Positions 1 to 12,100 of a DNA stretch of 64,000 nt are shown here, one piece after another; the first letter of the stretch is position 1; every line of letters begins with the position of its first letter. Under the pieces are notes generated by a model. The model had not been told where the DNA came from. It did not search any database and saw nothing but the letters and a program-made list of their open reading frames with translations. The position numbers and the translations under genes were made by a program. The DNA comes from Hyposmocoma kahamanoa (Eukaryota; Arthropoda; Insecta; Lepidoptera; Cosmopterigidae). The stretch spans positions 12,627,638 through 12,691,637 of the forward strand of contig NW_020654810.1 in assembly GCF_003589595.1 (NCBI RefSeq). Reading direction: 5' to 3'.

Positions 1-3000
1 TATGTTGCCACGCTTGGACGTGACACGACTACATTTAATTCATTGCAAATATAATTTATAATTTATTCATACGCTTATAGGAAAACGCTACTAATATGTT
101 GGTGCTTTAAATTTTCGAGTGATTGATCTATGACTGTAATCGTAATTATCAACAAAATAATGACTACTAACATTTACTTCTTATATTGCTGAAGGTCAGG
201 TAGTAAATACTTTAATTCTTTTTATTTACCCTAGCTAAAACGGCTACAATATGTATTATTATACTGTACAACGAGGAGCGTCATAAGAGGTAAGAAATCA
301 GAATATTTCACCTCATTCTATTATCCTGATCTGATAGAAAGCGCCAGAACATACAAGACTGTATCACTATTTCAGTATATTGAAAAGTTTAATTACTCTT
401 ACTGGTTATTAAAAGTTACACTCACAATAACAATTCATTAATTATTAAGTATATTATAATGTTAAAGTTAACTAAACAACAACTGCATCTACTATCACAC
501 ATTCGAAAGTTAAAACAATTGTTACAATTGTAATCGAACATTATTGCTAGGGCGCCGGCGCGTACACAGTCGCGCCGCGCGATATGCGCACGGGCAGCAG
601 CCGAACTCCACCACAACACTGCCGCCCTTTGTACTGTGCACCCTCTCCAGCGTCAGGAGATAGCCAACTACGTTCCCGACGCCCGCGTGCATGTGCACTG
701 TGCACGCTACTCCTCACCTCCCCGCTTCGTCTTCACTAATTTGACGCCAGTCCATCATTCGATTCCCTGATCGTTTTGACGCAAGTTGATATTTACAATT
801 TATGATCTGAATACTTGCAATTTTAAACGTCTGTTGTCCACCGGGCCGGTAGAAAGTAACACTTGACGATTGAATGTAATATTTCAAAACGCGCTACGTT
901 TAACGTAGCTTAAGGATTGGTATCGAGGCGTTTGACACTGTTGGAACTTACGTTAATAGGTATATCGATGATTTAATTTAAAAAAAATCTTAATGGATAT
1001 AAACTATTTAATTACGATACGATATTGTTTTAATCGTAAAGTAGGAAATTTTAAACGATATAGACTTAAGCTTGCTTTGCCAATTTTTCACCAAAATATT
1101 TTTTATAATTCCACTGGCGAACATTTATTTTTGGTGTTATTTTACGATTATAATTTCTATAATCAATATGAATAGTCAGCAGTGGATAGCTTGATTATAA
1201 AATTACTTCGAAAATGACGTCCTAATTATGGTATAAACTACGTACATACTAACTATGTTTTATGAATAATTGCATTCTAAAATTATGTATGTAAACAATT
1301 CTGATGTAACGAAAATATTAGGAATATATAAGATTTATGTTAAAGATAACTACTTATAATGTATATTAGAGCCAACGTTTAATATGATATACATATGATA
1401 CTGATGAATGTACAATAAACTTCAACAATAGTGAGTCAGCGATAGGGCGACAACTCGGCGGGAGCGATTGGTGTATGCCGAGGTCGCTTTCGGGGACAAA
1501 CTGAAGAAATAGTCGCAACGATATATAATAGGTGTAATAATGGCTGATTACTGGTTGATAGCTCGGTTGCAGCAGGCTGTCGCTTGCCAAGCGGGATGCA
1601 GGCACCAAATGAACTTATGCATTTCTTATTTGCTTGACAGTCCTAGAAAAGTTGAACAACCGTATTAGTTAAATTACTCTAAAGCAAAACTATCTTAAAA
1701 ATAGCAATAACTTTGTTTTTGTCTGTAAATGTAGTTTGCCAGAAGGTAAGTGCTGAATAAAGTTACGTAACTATATAGTGTCAGTAGGTATTTATTTTAT
1801 AGAAATGTGCAGAATAAGAAATTTGTGCAATAATTAAGTACTTTAATGCTATAGAAATTAACGCTGTGGAAGTCATTTGCGAAAAAAGTGTTCGGCGGTA
1901 AATTAGATCATAAAAAGTTTCAAAATTAATGATAACTATACAGATAGATCCAGAAAGAAAGAAATAGTTTACTTAACTTGAAAATTACTAAAATATTGAA
2001 GGAATAGAACTCTACACTAAGAAGTAAATATAGAGACAATCATGCATTATAATCACTTTTCTATACTTTTGCTGTTTTAAGTACCTACATACTAATATAT
2101 ATTTGGGAAGACGTTTCACAATTTTGAATATGTGCTAGTCAACATGTTGCATTGTTGAAAGGACTGATGTGGTGTTTTGTAATGATGTTTATGAATATTT
2201 CCATATGCAAATAATGCGTGGTGAAAAATGGTATCCCAGAATAAAATTTTATTTGAACAGAATTTACATTTATTGAATTGAATTGAAGTAAGTAAATACC
2301 AAATTCCATCACGTAAATACGACATTTCAGTAACATAAAATATATTGTTATTAACTTTTTAAAATGTGTATAAAACCCGCAATAGTATAAATCAGTTATA
2401 TTAGTTAAACTTTCACATTGTTACATTATCATATAGAGGATCACGTTATTATAATATAATGTAATACTTATAACACGAATAATTTTATCTTTATATTATG
2501 ATTATGACTTATGCTGTTAAATAGGAGCATAGAAACAGTGTAGCCAATTTCGACTTTTACACATATGGCAACACTACAAGGGGAATATTTTAATAGCAAA
2601 GAAGTTCGTCAAAGTGGACTGTATGGGTTACATCTCTTTAGGTTTAACGAACTACGTTTAACACTGACTTCAAAGTCCATTGTAATGTCACATGAAAAAT
2701 AATGCTAATTTAATACACAAATTATGATTTAACAATTCATCCACATAATAATATGGTCATTATGATAATGTTGCAGCAATATTTTATTACCGCCCATTCG
2801 TAGAGGCGATATGATTTCAATAACAATACATTCTATATTGAATACATCCTTTACTAATCATGCCAATTTGTGTTCTTTAATGATTTATGTAGACAAATCT
2901 CGGCCCAATCTTGACTAAGAATCAAATGACAAAACACGAAGTTTGATCAAAATGTTATCATGATTACGATTAATATTTAATATAAAAATAAATCTGCGGC

Positions 3001-3120
3001 TACGTCATTAAAGTAAATAATGCAAAATCTAACTAGTGTTATAATGCCTTTAAAGCCCCTAGTATGCGATTAGGCGGGTGAAACCCTGAAAGTATTTGCC
3101 AAACCTGCCCCTTGCCCCGC
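1..3120. other. Region 3' of Syx1A last exon; probable 3' UTR and flank
   Basis: No convincing coding region. Part must be the 3' UTR of Syx1A transcripts ending in the TM-a or TM-b exon. Candidate poly(A) signals on the minus strand (TTTATT as read on the plus strand) occur at 2783-2788, 2269-2274 and 2248-2253. A GC-rich stretch at about 548-735 stands out from the AT-rich surroundings but has no supported gene. Confidence 0.5.
2783..2788 (-). terminator. Candidate Syx1A poly(A) signal
   Basis: AATAAA on the minus strand about 330 nt beyond the TM-a stop codon; further AATAAA copies follow at 2269-2274 and 2248-2253. The motif alone is weak evidence in AT-rich DNA. Confidence 0.3.
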
Positions 3121-3198
3121 TTAGAAGAACGTGTTATAGACGTAGCCAGTCGCAATGAGGCCAAGAACCAGTAGGCACAGCATAATCATTATCTTCTT
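3121..3198 (-). CDS. Syx1A: Syx1A alternative last exon, anchor type 1 (TM-a, distal)
   Basis: 78 bp, 25 codons plus TAA, phase-0 start after CATTGCAG. It begins [20 protein letters not shown] and ends YNTFF. It is closely related to the exon at 3378-3455 and is evidently its tandem duplicate. It is the most distal coding exon of Syx1A found in the window. Confidence 0.92.
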   Translation of the reverse strand, partial: KKIMIMLCLLVLGLIATGYVYNTFF

Positions 3199-6100
3199 CT
3201 GCAATGGACAAGACAAAGACGACACATATTAGTAGCTAGAATTGCATGCGAGCGTCCGTGAAGCGCGCGCGCGACACGACACGCTAAAATGCCGCGTGAG
3301 GCGGCGCGCACGCGCGTTCCTTCAGCTCGCCGTGCGCGGGTTACCTTTGAGCATTCGTGTGTCGCGCGCTTGTGGTCTCATATGAAGTAACTGGACACGT
3401 AGCCCACAACCACGAGTCCCAGTATCAGCAGACACACTAGGATCATGATCTTCTTCTGTTGATGTCAGTGGCGGATGGCGGCCATGCAACAGTACGCTTT
3501 ACACATATCCCAGCGACTTGGGTCGCACTTGGGCGATCTCGTCATCTCATTTATAGAAGGTACGACAGTGAAAGTAGGAATGATAATAATGTTAAAATAT
3601 GTATACAAGTACGGGCTTCGCATTTTGAATACAATTTTAGTTAACGGTTGCGTTATTTGCCTTGTCTCGGTAAAAAGGTGCAAAAATAAAAAAAAATAAA
3701 AACAGAAATAAAATAAATAAATGTAATTTCAAATTATCAACATATTTACATCTTAAGTTTCCTGGTTACACAATTTATAAACAATAAACCCTTTCGTTGT
3801 AAGGTGTACTAAATTATGAAGTTGATGAAGATATCTCCTTAGATATTCACGGGTGTGAATTTAATATAACATTTATGAAAATGGCATTAAATTAAATAAT
3901 AATTCACAGTCTTTTCATTAAATTAATAGGTGCGCAAGATATTAGAACTACATACAGATTAGAATAAAACTATCCGCTACAATCAAAGAATTTGAAAGTT
4001 TTCTAAACTGACATTCCAGCAATCACAGTTGGTAAAATAATAGATAATAGATTAGAAATCGATTTAACCAATAATAGCACACAATAACATGTGAAAATTA
4101 TATATTTGAACTTATGTGTATTATTCGGTCAAAAATTTGTTAAATTTAGTGTTGATAATAAAATGCTAATATTAAATGCAATATTTTATCAATTAAGAAA
4201 CGCTGTCACTGTAAATGACAAACAAAATAACAATCATCAAACGATAGTCTCAATATAGTTAACAACATACATATTTGAAATATGTATGTGCAAATAAATA
4301 TAACATCGTTTGAACGAATTAAATACAAACTTTTACAAGTAAAATACAAGCTTTATTAGAAATTGTGTTCCAGCTTCTTATAGTACTCATCAAATCGAGG
4401 AACTTTATTGTTTTCACAATGTGACAATAATCACAACAATATTGTTGATTAACGGAAAGTATGAAATAATAGTTGAATAATAAGTTACATAACGCACCCA
4501 AAGAATTAAAGTGATTTGAGTAAGAATTTAGAAGTTTTTCTATGTTCTCTAAATACAATTTCGATTTCTTATATAAGGTCAAAAGCACATCAAGTTTGAT
4601 AATAAATATTTCAGTTCAACTCGTATGTTGCTTACGATAAGACCGTCCAAAGTATCAAGCTTGATGTGCACTAGACAGTACAAACAGAAAAACATTTAAT
4701 ATTGACCTTACGTCAATTTATTTCCTACATTTGAAACATAACATATACAAACTAAAACTCAACGCCCTGCTCGGACACGTATGTTCCGCGCCAAGGGCGC
4801 CTTCAAATAAAACGCTTATAGAAGCGCTGCAGTGCTGCGCTACTAATTTAATTTAGGTTAATAAAATAAACCTCTTTGAACACATCAGAAGTGAACGTAG
4901 ATAGCATAAGCTGGTACCTCCATCGCCAAAATTTACAATTTTCAAAAATAGCCCTTACACTACAGGCATACCCCGGACACTCCATACAACGGTCGATAGT
5001 TATTAACCTAGTACCACTACTACTACTACATACAGGCGCAAATGTATGCGTGAAGTGGCAGGTTTACCCATCACTTTCTCGTACAATTACGATACGTGGT
5101 TAGAGCGGCATCATAGCGAAAATTCTTTAGCGAATGTGTTATCTTTAATTCTATTAATACAATCCTAACAATTACACATGTTTATTAGGTATTTATATCG
5201 ATATAATATATTTTTCATTAATTCACCAACCAGAATAATATTGAAGATTTATTAAAAAAAATATATTAAAAGCAATTAAAATGTTGTATATTGGACAAGT
5301 ACTTTTAGATAACCAAACTAAGGTATTTGAAATTGCGTGTCCAAGTTTATCGTTACCTAGTAAATAAATAGGTACATTCACTACGTAATATTTATCGGCA
5401 ATACAAATTGGAAATTCAAGAACCTTTGTACATTAGCTCACGAAGTTATGACGTCTGATATAATAAATTTGTATTATATATTACTCTGCACTAAATAAAT
5501 GAAGAAAACAATAATTGAAGAGTCTCACACATAACATTTTCATCTTAGTTTCATCTTACGGTAAACAAAAGAAACGCCTTTCTTTGTACTGTTTAGATGA
5601 TTATAAACAGCCGTACAGCACAATTCACGACCATTATAAATAGTAACGTATAAATGTTATACGTTATGTTATACAATGATAACGTCGACAGCCTTGTTGT
5701 CGTTCAGTCAATGTGGCCGTCAATGTGCGGGGCATGGTGCGGTATATAAATATAGGGAGGGATGCAGAGTGTCCATTCTCGTTACTTTTTTGTTCTCTGC
5801 TACAGGGCAATAGCAATATACAGGGTATTTGTAAAGTGCGAACAACCTCTGTGGATGTATTTCTAATATCATCATAAACGCCAACTCTCCTGCGAAGTTG
5901 TTAGTATTTTACAAATAACCCTGTGTAAACATGGTACCAAACAATGCATATTTCAGAAAGACGAAATAGTGTTTTATAACAAGTTAGAGAAACTCCTCAT
6001 ACAAAAGTGTTATTACGCAATACACAAATAAATCTCGAGATATAGAGAGCTCTCTATACTAGTCCTACAATTACAATAATTAGTAAATAAATTATTTTAG

Positions 6101-9100
6101 ATATTTTATTGATTAAATTTATTATTTTATTTTTGTTTATTAATTAACTTGTCTCTATTTCTAAGTACGCTCTCACAGAGCACATGTATTATTGCATGAT
6201 CCCTAATAAATGAATACAGAATTTTCATACAATGTTTAGAAGCACAGCTGCAGCAGCGTCACAGTCGCGCCACTTTCGCAGACTAGATATTGTATGAAAA
6301 TCAGTAGTGGCCCGGCTGCAGCGCCACCACAGATGCGCCATTGCAGCACTTCTACAAGTGTCTAATTTGAAGGCGCCCTAAGGGTACTACGCTGTGTCGA
6401 TCTTGTTCGATCGAATTAAAATGACTCAAACAACACCTATACCCTGATGACCTGGGTCGCGGGTCTCTAAAAGATTCGATCATTTTTGTTCGATCCAGCA
6501 GCGTGCCATGCCCGCAAAATTAGACATGTTTATAACTTTAGAGGTTTTTAACAATTCACATCAGTCTGTAACTGACAATATTATTGTTGTCTCGTTCATT
6601 CTCAGGTGAAGTCCCACATCCCGGTTCGCCGTCTCAATCTTAGTCTTACACTGTTCGTTTGGGTTGAACATTTGTTCGATAGAGCATTCGTGTTCGTGAG
6701 CGACTAATGATCCGCTAAAGCATCGAACATACGATCGAATCATTTGACACCGGGTCATCAAGAATGATTGATCGACACAAGGCTATAAATGTACCACAAG
6801 GTGCAACAAAAAAGCGTAGATGAAGATTTTGGAAATAACAGAGTATAAGCTGCCTGCAATGAAGTGTATACGTAGCAAAATTTCTTATTAATCGTTTATT
6901 GAATTAGTATAATATTTGTCTCTTAAATATTACAAATAAGGACCATTATTTGTGCAAAATTCCTATGAAAAACGATTTTATATTTCGCTACATGTCTGTA
7001 TACATTTAACTGCAGACGGCTTTAATAACCTTTTTTCAACACGTCGTATTAATTAGTAACATTACGAAAAAGCAGTGAAAAACTGTAAATAGAACAATGA
7101 ACGCTGTCAATAAACAACAAATGAATACAGCTCATATCTAACTTTATATTTATATTTGTAAGGAAGAACCAAACATTGTACTATTGACTTTAAAATAACT
7201 ATATCGACTATAAATTATATGATTCAAAACAATAATGCTATAGTTTCAATAAACAAAATCATAACAAAGCTAACAGAACATGGTACTAATATTATTTGAT
7301 AAAAAGGAAAATATCCAAGAACTACAAATTGGGAGGTTATTGTAAAGCATCAATGTACTTCATAGTAAGTTGTGCCCCCCACTTGATATTTTAATTTTGT
7401 GATATTTTAATACCTATCTAAGACATACAAGTGTATACACCGATATTTTATTACATATGTCTTTATAATAACGATAATACAGTAATCTGGTAACACCAGA
7501 GAAGCTACATTTATATAAGAACTTACTAAACTAAAGCACAATCTATTTATTGCACTTTACACATATTGTCTTCAATTTATCTACCGCGTACGACTCTCAA
7601 CAACTATTTTAATTTTGATAAGTTGATATAATATGCTGCGCTACGAAATCAGAACTCAAATACTATACCTCTAGAAAAATACAATTAAATAAGAAATGAT
7701 TATTTTTTATTCAAGTATTTAGTAACTTTTGTGTGTAATGATGAATTATGTAACTCAATATTATTTTGAGGTTGTTCCATTACAAATGTTAATACAATAC
7801 AAGAAATCTGCTATGACGTCATGAACACTGAATAACTCTCGTCTCATTATTTCTGCAATATAAATACTTGAATATTCTGCTATAGCGCTTAGTACTCACG
7901 AAAATTTGTTGGTCCTTCAACATGTAAATGTTCCATACAATAGAAAACAAAAATTAATGATTTTATACAACTATATAGTATCAGATTGTTTCAAGTTGAT
8001 TTAACAACCGACGTGTATAAAAAGCGCTTATATAGATCCATTCTGCATGTAAACCTGTTTGAAGGTTAAACAATAGTGACAATGTTATTATAGCGTCCAT
8101 TCCTGTTGTTCGGTGACGTCAGGCGCTGGTACTTCTCTTTCAATGGATCAATGTCGCGAGCAATATTATTAAGATAACCAGCGTAATAGACAGGCATATT
8201 ATGATGAAGACTTTTTTCTGTAATGACAAAAGAAAAATAATAGAAACTAAATTATAGCGTTTTATAAAATGTATGGCGTCTGAAAACGAGTATGTTTTCG
8301 AAAAGATATTTTTGCATCGACCAACTCCAGTGAATCTTATTCAAAATAACTATAACTTTATTATCATTATCTAAATTTCACATTTGATCTACAAACTACA
8401 ACTTATGAATCCACTACCACATTATTTATATGTCACTTTATTGTCAGTCAGCTACTTTCCCATACCCCAACTCTAAATAAATAATCCCACTTGCTAACTT
8501 TAAGTTTATTCTGGCAGTTTTAAGATTAGTTTTCTCCACCTTATTTTGGTGGAAAGTATTATTTCAATATTGTAGTGTAGTATATTATCATCAAATATTA
8601 TTTAATATTCAAATGTAGTATCCTGAAATATTATCTAAAATTTCATGATATTTCACTCGACTACTCAAATAATAAAAATTATCACCGAAATTAGGTTGTG
8701 ACTAACCTGAAAATTATCCATTCCTGCATTACGTCTAGGTTCAACTTAACACTATCATCTGGTTTATTTAGAAACAAATCATATTATTGTATTGCTGTAT
8801 AGTAGGTACGCATTCGAATAAAACACACTCATATTTGCTTTTACACCAATTAAAGTTGCTTTTTCTTGACTACAGCTACTTTATAATATGTTACGAAGTC
8901 GTGATGGTTGCAATTCATTCAATTTAATTTAATTACCCGTAAGTTGAAAACAACAGAGAGTGAAAAACAGCTACAGTCTTCAAATTTAAGTCTATTTACT
9001 CAAAATAAACAACACCATACTGTCGAACACAGGGATAACAAATATCGCAAATTCGTAACATTGTATTTAAAAAAAACTTACATTATAAACAGACTCCGGC

Positions 9101-12100
9101 TTCATGCAGCAGCAGTTAACAAATCATGCGGTGACAAGTGCGTATGTCAACACAAAGTGGTTAATACTAACTACTATAAACAAAATCTACAACAAACATT
9201 GTTAAACAAGCAAGTCAGGCAATTGTTAGTACATTACAGCGTTACTGAAAATATGCATTAGTATAAATGTTATTGTTATATGTACAGAAAGTATATACAT
9301 AAATACACTATCATTTTTCTCGTGACAGTTTTGTAAAACTCATTTCGAAAAGCATCAATTATTTGCATTTTAACTACAGCTTTGTCAAAAGGTTACGCCC
9401 GAGTTTGGAGAGCAATCAAAAAACCTATCGGTCCTTTGTGGGAGGCGAGATTTAAACATTTTTTAAGTTATGAAGACATCTCTGATATAGCCCGATCGTA
9501 TTGAAAACTTGAGATAAAAACTATATTATGTACCGAGTAAAAAAATGAAGACGAAGTTTTATAGTTTTTTATTGCTTGCCCAAACTTGGGCGTACCTTTT
9601 GCCCCACCCTGTATTTGACAGTTACGTTGTTATTTTATTTGTAAATGACATTTTCCAACAATCACTTAATTTTCTCATATTATAATTGATGCTTTGCTTG
9701 GAAATATTACAAGTAGCAAGACAATTTGAAAGTCAAATTTACAGCAAAAACCACAGAGTTCATATCATTTTTTTTATATCCTGAACTGTTTTCTGATAGT
9801 TGCAGCTTACTTGAATTGCAATTAATGCTTGAAACATCGACTGTGATTGTATTGACACAAGCTGTGTTATACAAATAAAGCCATTGTCACCTATCACAAA
9901 TAATTTTACGATAGCTTGTGGTCTCGCCTTACAACTTTGTTTAACAATTTGACACATAGTATATTGTAAAAACTTAAATAAGTACAAACAAAATCGGCTG
10001 TGAAGGGGATGTGATTATGTAGAAATGATCCACCTTAGCAAAGGTAATTTTTAGAGCAGAATATTCAAAACTGTTCAGAAATAGTAAAGCAACAGTCCTC
10101 AGTTTCTGCTTACGCAATTGCGCTTTTTCACATTTGCTTCTACAAGTTTTATAACGGAACTTTAATGGGAAGTTTACAATTTTCGTGACGGATTTGGAAC
10201 GCGCGGATTGCTTGGCGGTGGAGTTCGCATTTTTAGCAGTTTAGTGTTAAGTGGAATTATGAAACAAAAAACAAGCATATTTACACTTACGCCTCCGCAT
10301 ACGCTTCCGTTTCCGCTAAGTTTTACTTTTGATATCTGTTTCCGTTATAACACTTCTGTTGCATCACTATTCAGAATACTGCTATATAGGTCGAAAATAT
10401 AGGAGTTGGTGAGGTGGTGTTGTGTAGGACCATTTCTGCATTACTACGTCTCTGGTCGGTATTTTTTACACAGGCGATTGTGAAAATGTGACTGAAAGCC
10501 ATATAATCAGTGCGATTATTAAGATCGTCAGCGTGACCGATAGGCATATTATGATGAAGGATAGTTTCTGAAAATGCAAAACAAATAAAGTTATAAAAAG
10601 GCCAAATAAAGTCAGAAAAAGGCAAAAGAAAGTCTTTGGCAGGTTAGATTGTGAAAATTTGGTAAGTAATGGAGTTGATTTGCAGTGAAGCATCTTGTAA
10701 ATTCGTAGAAAGCCTTGTTAGTCCCTCAATATCAAAGTGACGTAATAAAAAAAACCATTTATGGGAAAACCGGTCGAAAATCATTTAAAAAAAGAAATAA
10801 GTTACGTGGCACCAGCTATATTAAACCTTAGGCTGCTGGTGCCAAATATGAAAATAATCCTATGGCAAAAAATAATACATCGCACATGACAACTAACATA
10901 GTATTATCTCAAAAGTTGCGTTAAAAATGTCCTGTCACTTCGAAATTAAATCGTATACGAATGACAAACATATAATGCAATTTTGGAGGTAATACTATGC
11001 TAGTTGTCATGTGCGACATTACTTTTATTTCGTACACTATTTTTAAATTTATATTGTCATTAAAAAATATTTTACTTTTCGAATTACGCACTTATTACTG
11101 AGGGTGTGATAATAATGTTAATTAAACAAAATTTAAATAATTAAGGTATATGAACCCATTACACGTACTTCATTGCCAAGACATTATGTTAATATATAAT
11201 TTTGGATTTTAAAGTTTCTTTTAATATCCCACAACCAGCAAAGCTCGCACATTTTCACATACAAAATTCACAATGAGGCAAGCTGCTTAAATGCAATAGC
11301 AACATGTAACAATATGAAGAAGACATAATATGTATTATTGTATTTATATTTACATTATTGTATTGTATTTCAATAAATATTATAATGATAAATATGGTGG
11401 TACTAACATGTACTTGCTAAACATGCAGTTTTTTGTGCGTAAAAATAAAATTAAAAATTAAAAAAGTCCTAACGATAATAACTGAAAATTTTGAAGTATT
11501 CGACAGCGCTGGTATCTTTCTATTTGTCATACTTGGAAAGAATTTTCCGCAGTTTGTATAAGTCCCTTTTGTTAGTTTCCGTCGGGAGGCCCCAAAAGTC
11601 GTTTAAAGTAAGAATGGTAGATAGTTAAGAGTAGCAGTCCCCCAGTGAGCGAGCAGGTGAGCGTTGGTGTTTACCTTGCGCGCCTTCTGCGCCCATTTGT
11701 AGGCCTGCACGAGCTCGCCGCGGCCCGTCTCCACGTAGTCGGTGGACTGCGTCACGTGGTGCTCGATGCGATCTATCAGCTCGCCCTGCTCGCGCTAAAG
11801 TTCGTGGCGCTGGGAGGGGGCGGGACCGCGAACGCTGGACGCGCGGTTTGTACGTACGGACGGTATGGTACGGCCGATTGGTTCATACGGTTTAGTTAAT
11901 GTGTTACAGCAACCGACCAAAGTTGAGCTGATACAAGAATGTTAAAAAAAGTCACAGAATAGTTGAAGATTAAAAAACAAAAACTAATAAAACACCCTAG
12001 ATTATATTATTAAATAAATGTTAAGAAAATTCAGTAAAACGAACGTGTGTTATGACGAAAGATACATATGTACAATGACACCCTTAATTAAATACAGTTG

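Larger units (their letters stand above)
3456..8139. other. Syx1A sequence between last exons TM-c and TM-b
   Basis: A 4.7-kb stretch without a supported coding region. It contains the candidate inverted-terminal element at 4794-6377 and, within it, a small fold-back element at 5821-5923. Probable 3' UTR of TM-c transcripts lies just below 8140. The rest is AT-rich with no recognisable content. Confidence 0.5.

Noticed and set aside
548..735. GC-rich block as a possible exon or promoter of a neighbouring gene
   Set aside because: No conserved frame, splice sites or promoter motif could be supported.
5740..5765. TATA-like sequence GGTATATAAATATAGGG
   Set aside because: No gene starts downstream on the plus strand; common by chance in AT-rich DNA.
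8908..9261. 117-codon open frame on the plus strand
   Set aside because: Rich in N, K, Q and L as expected from AT-rich DNA, no domain, no splice context; lies among Syx1A last exons on the other strand.
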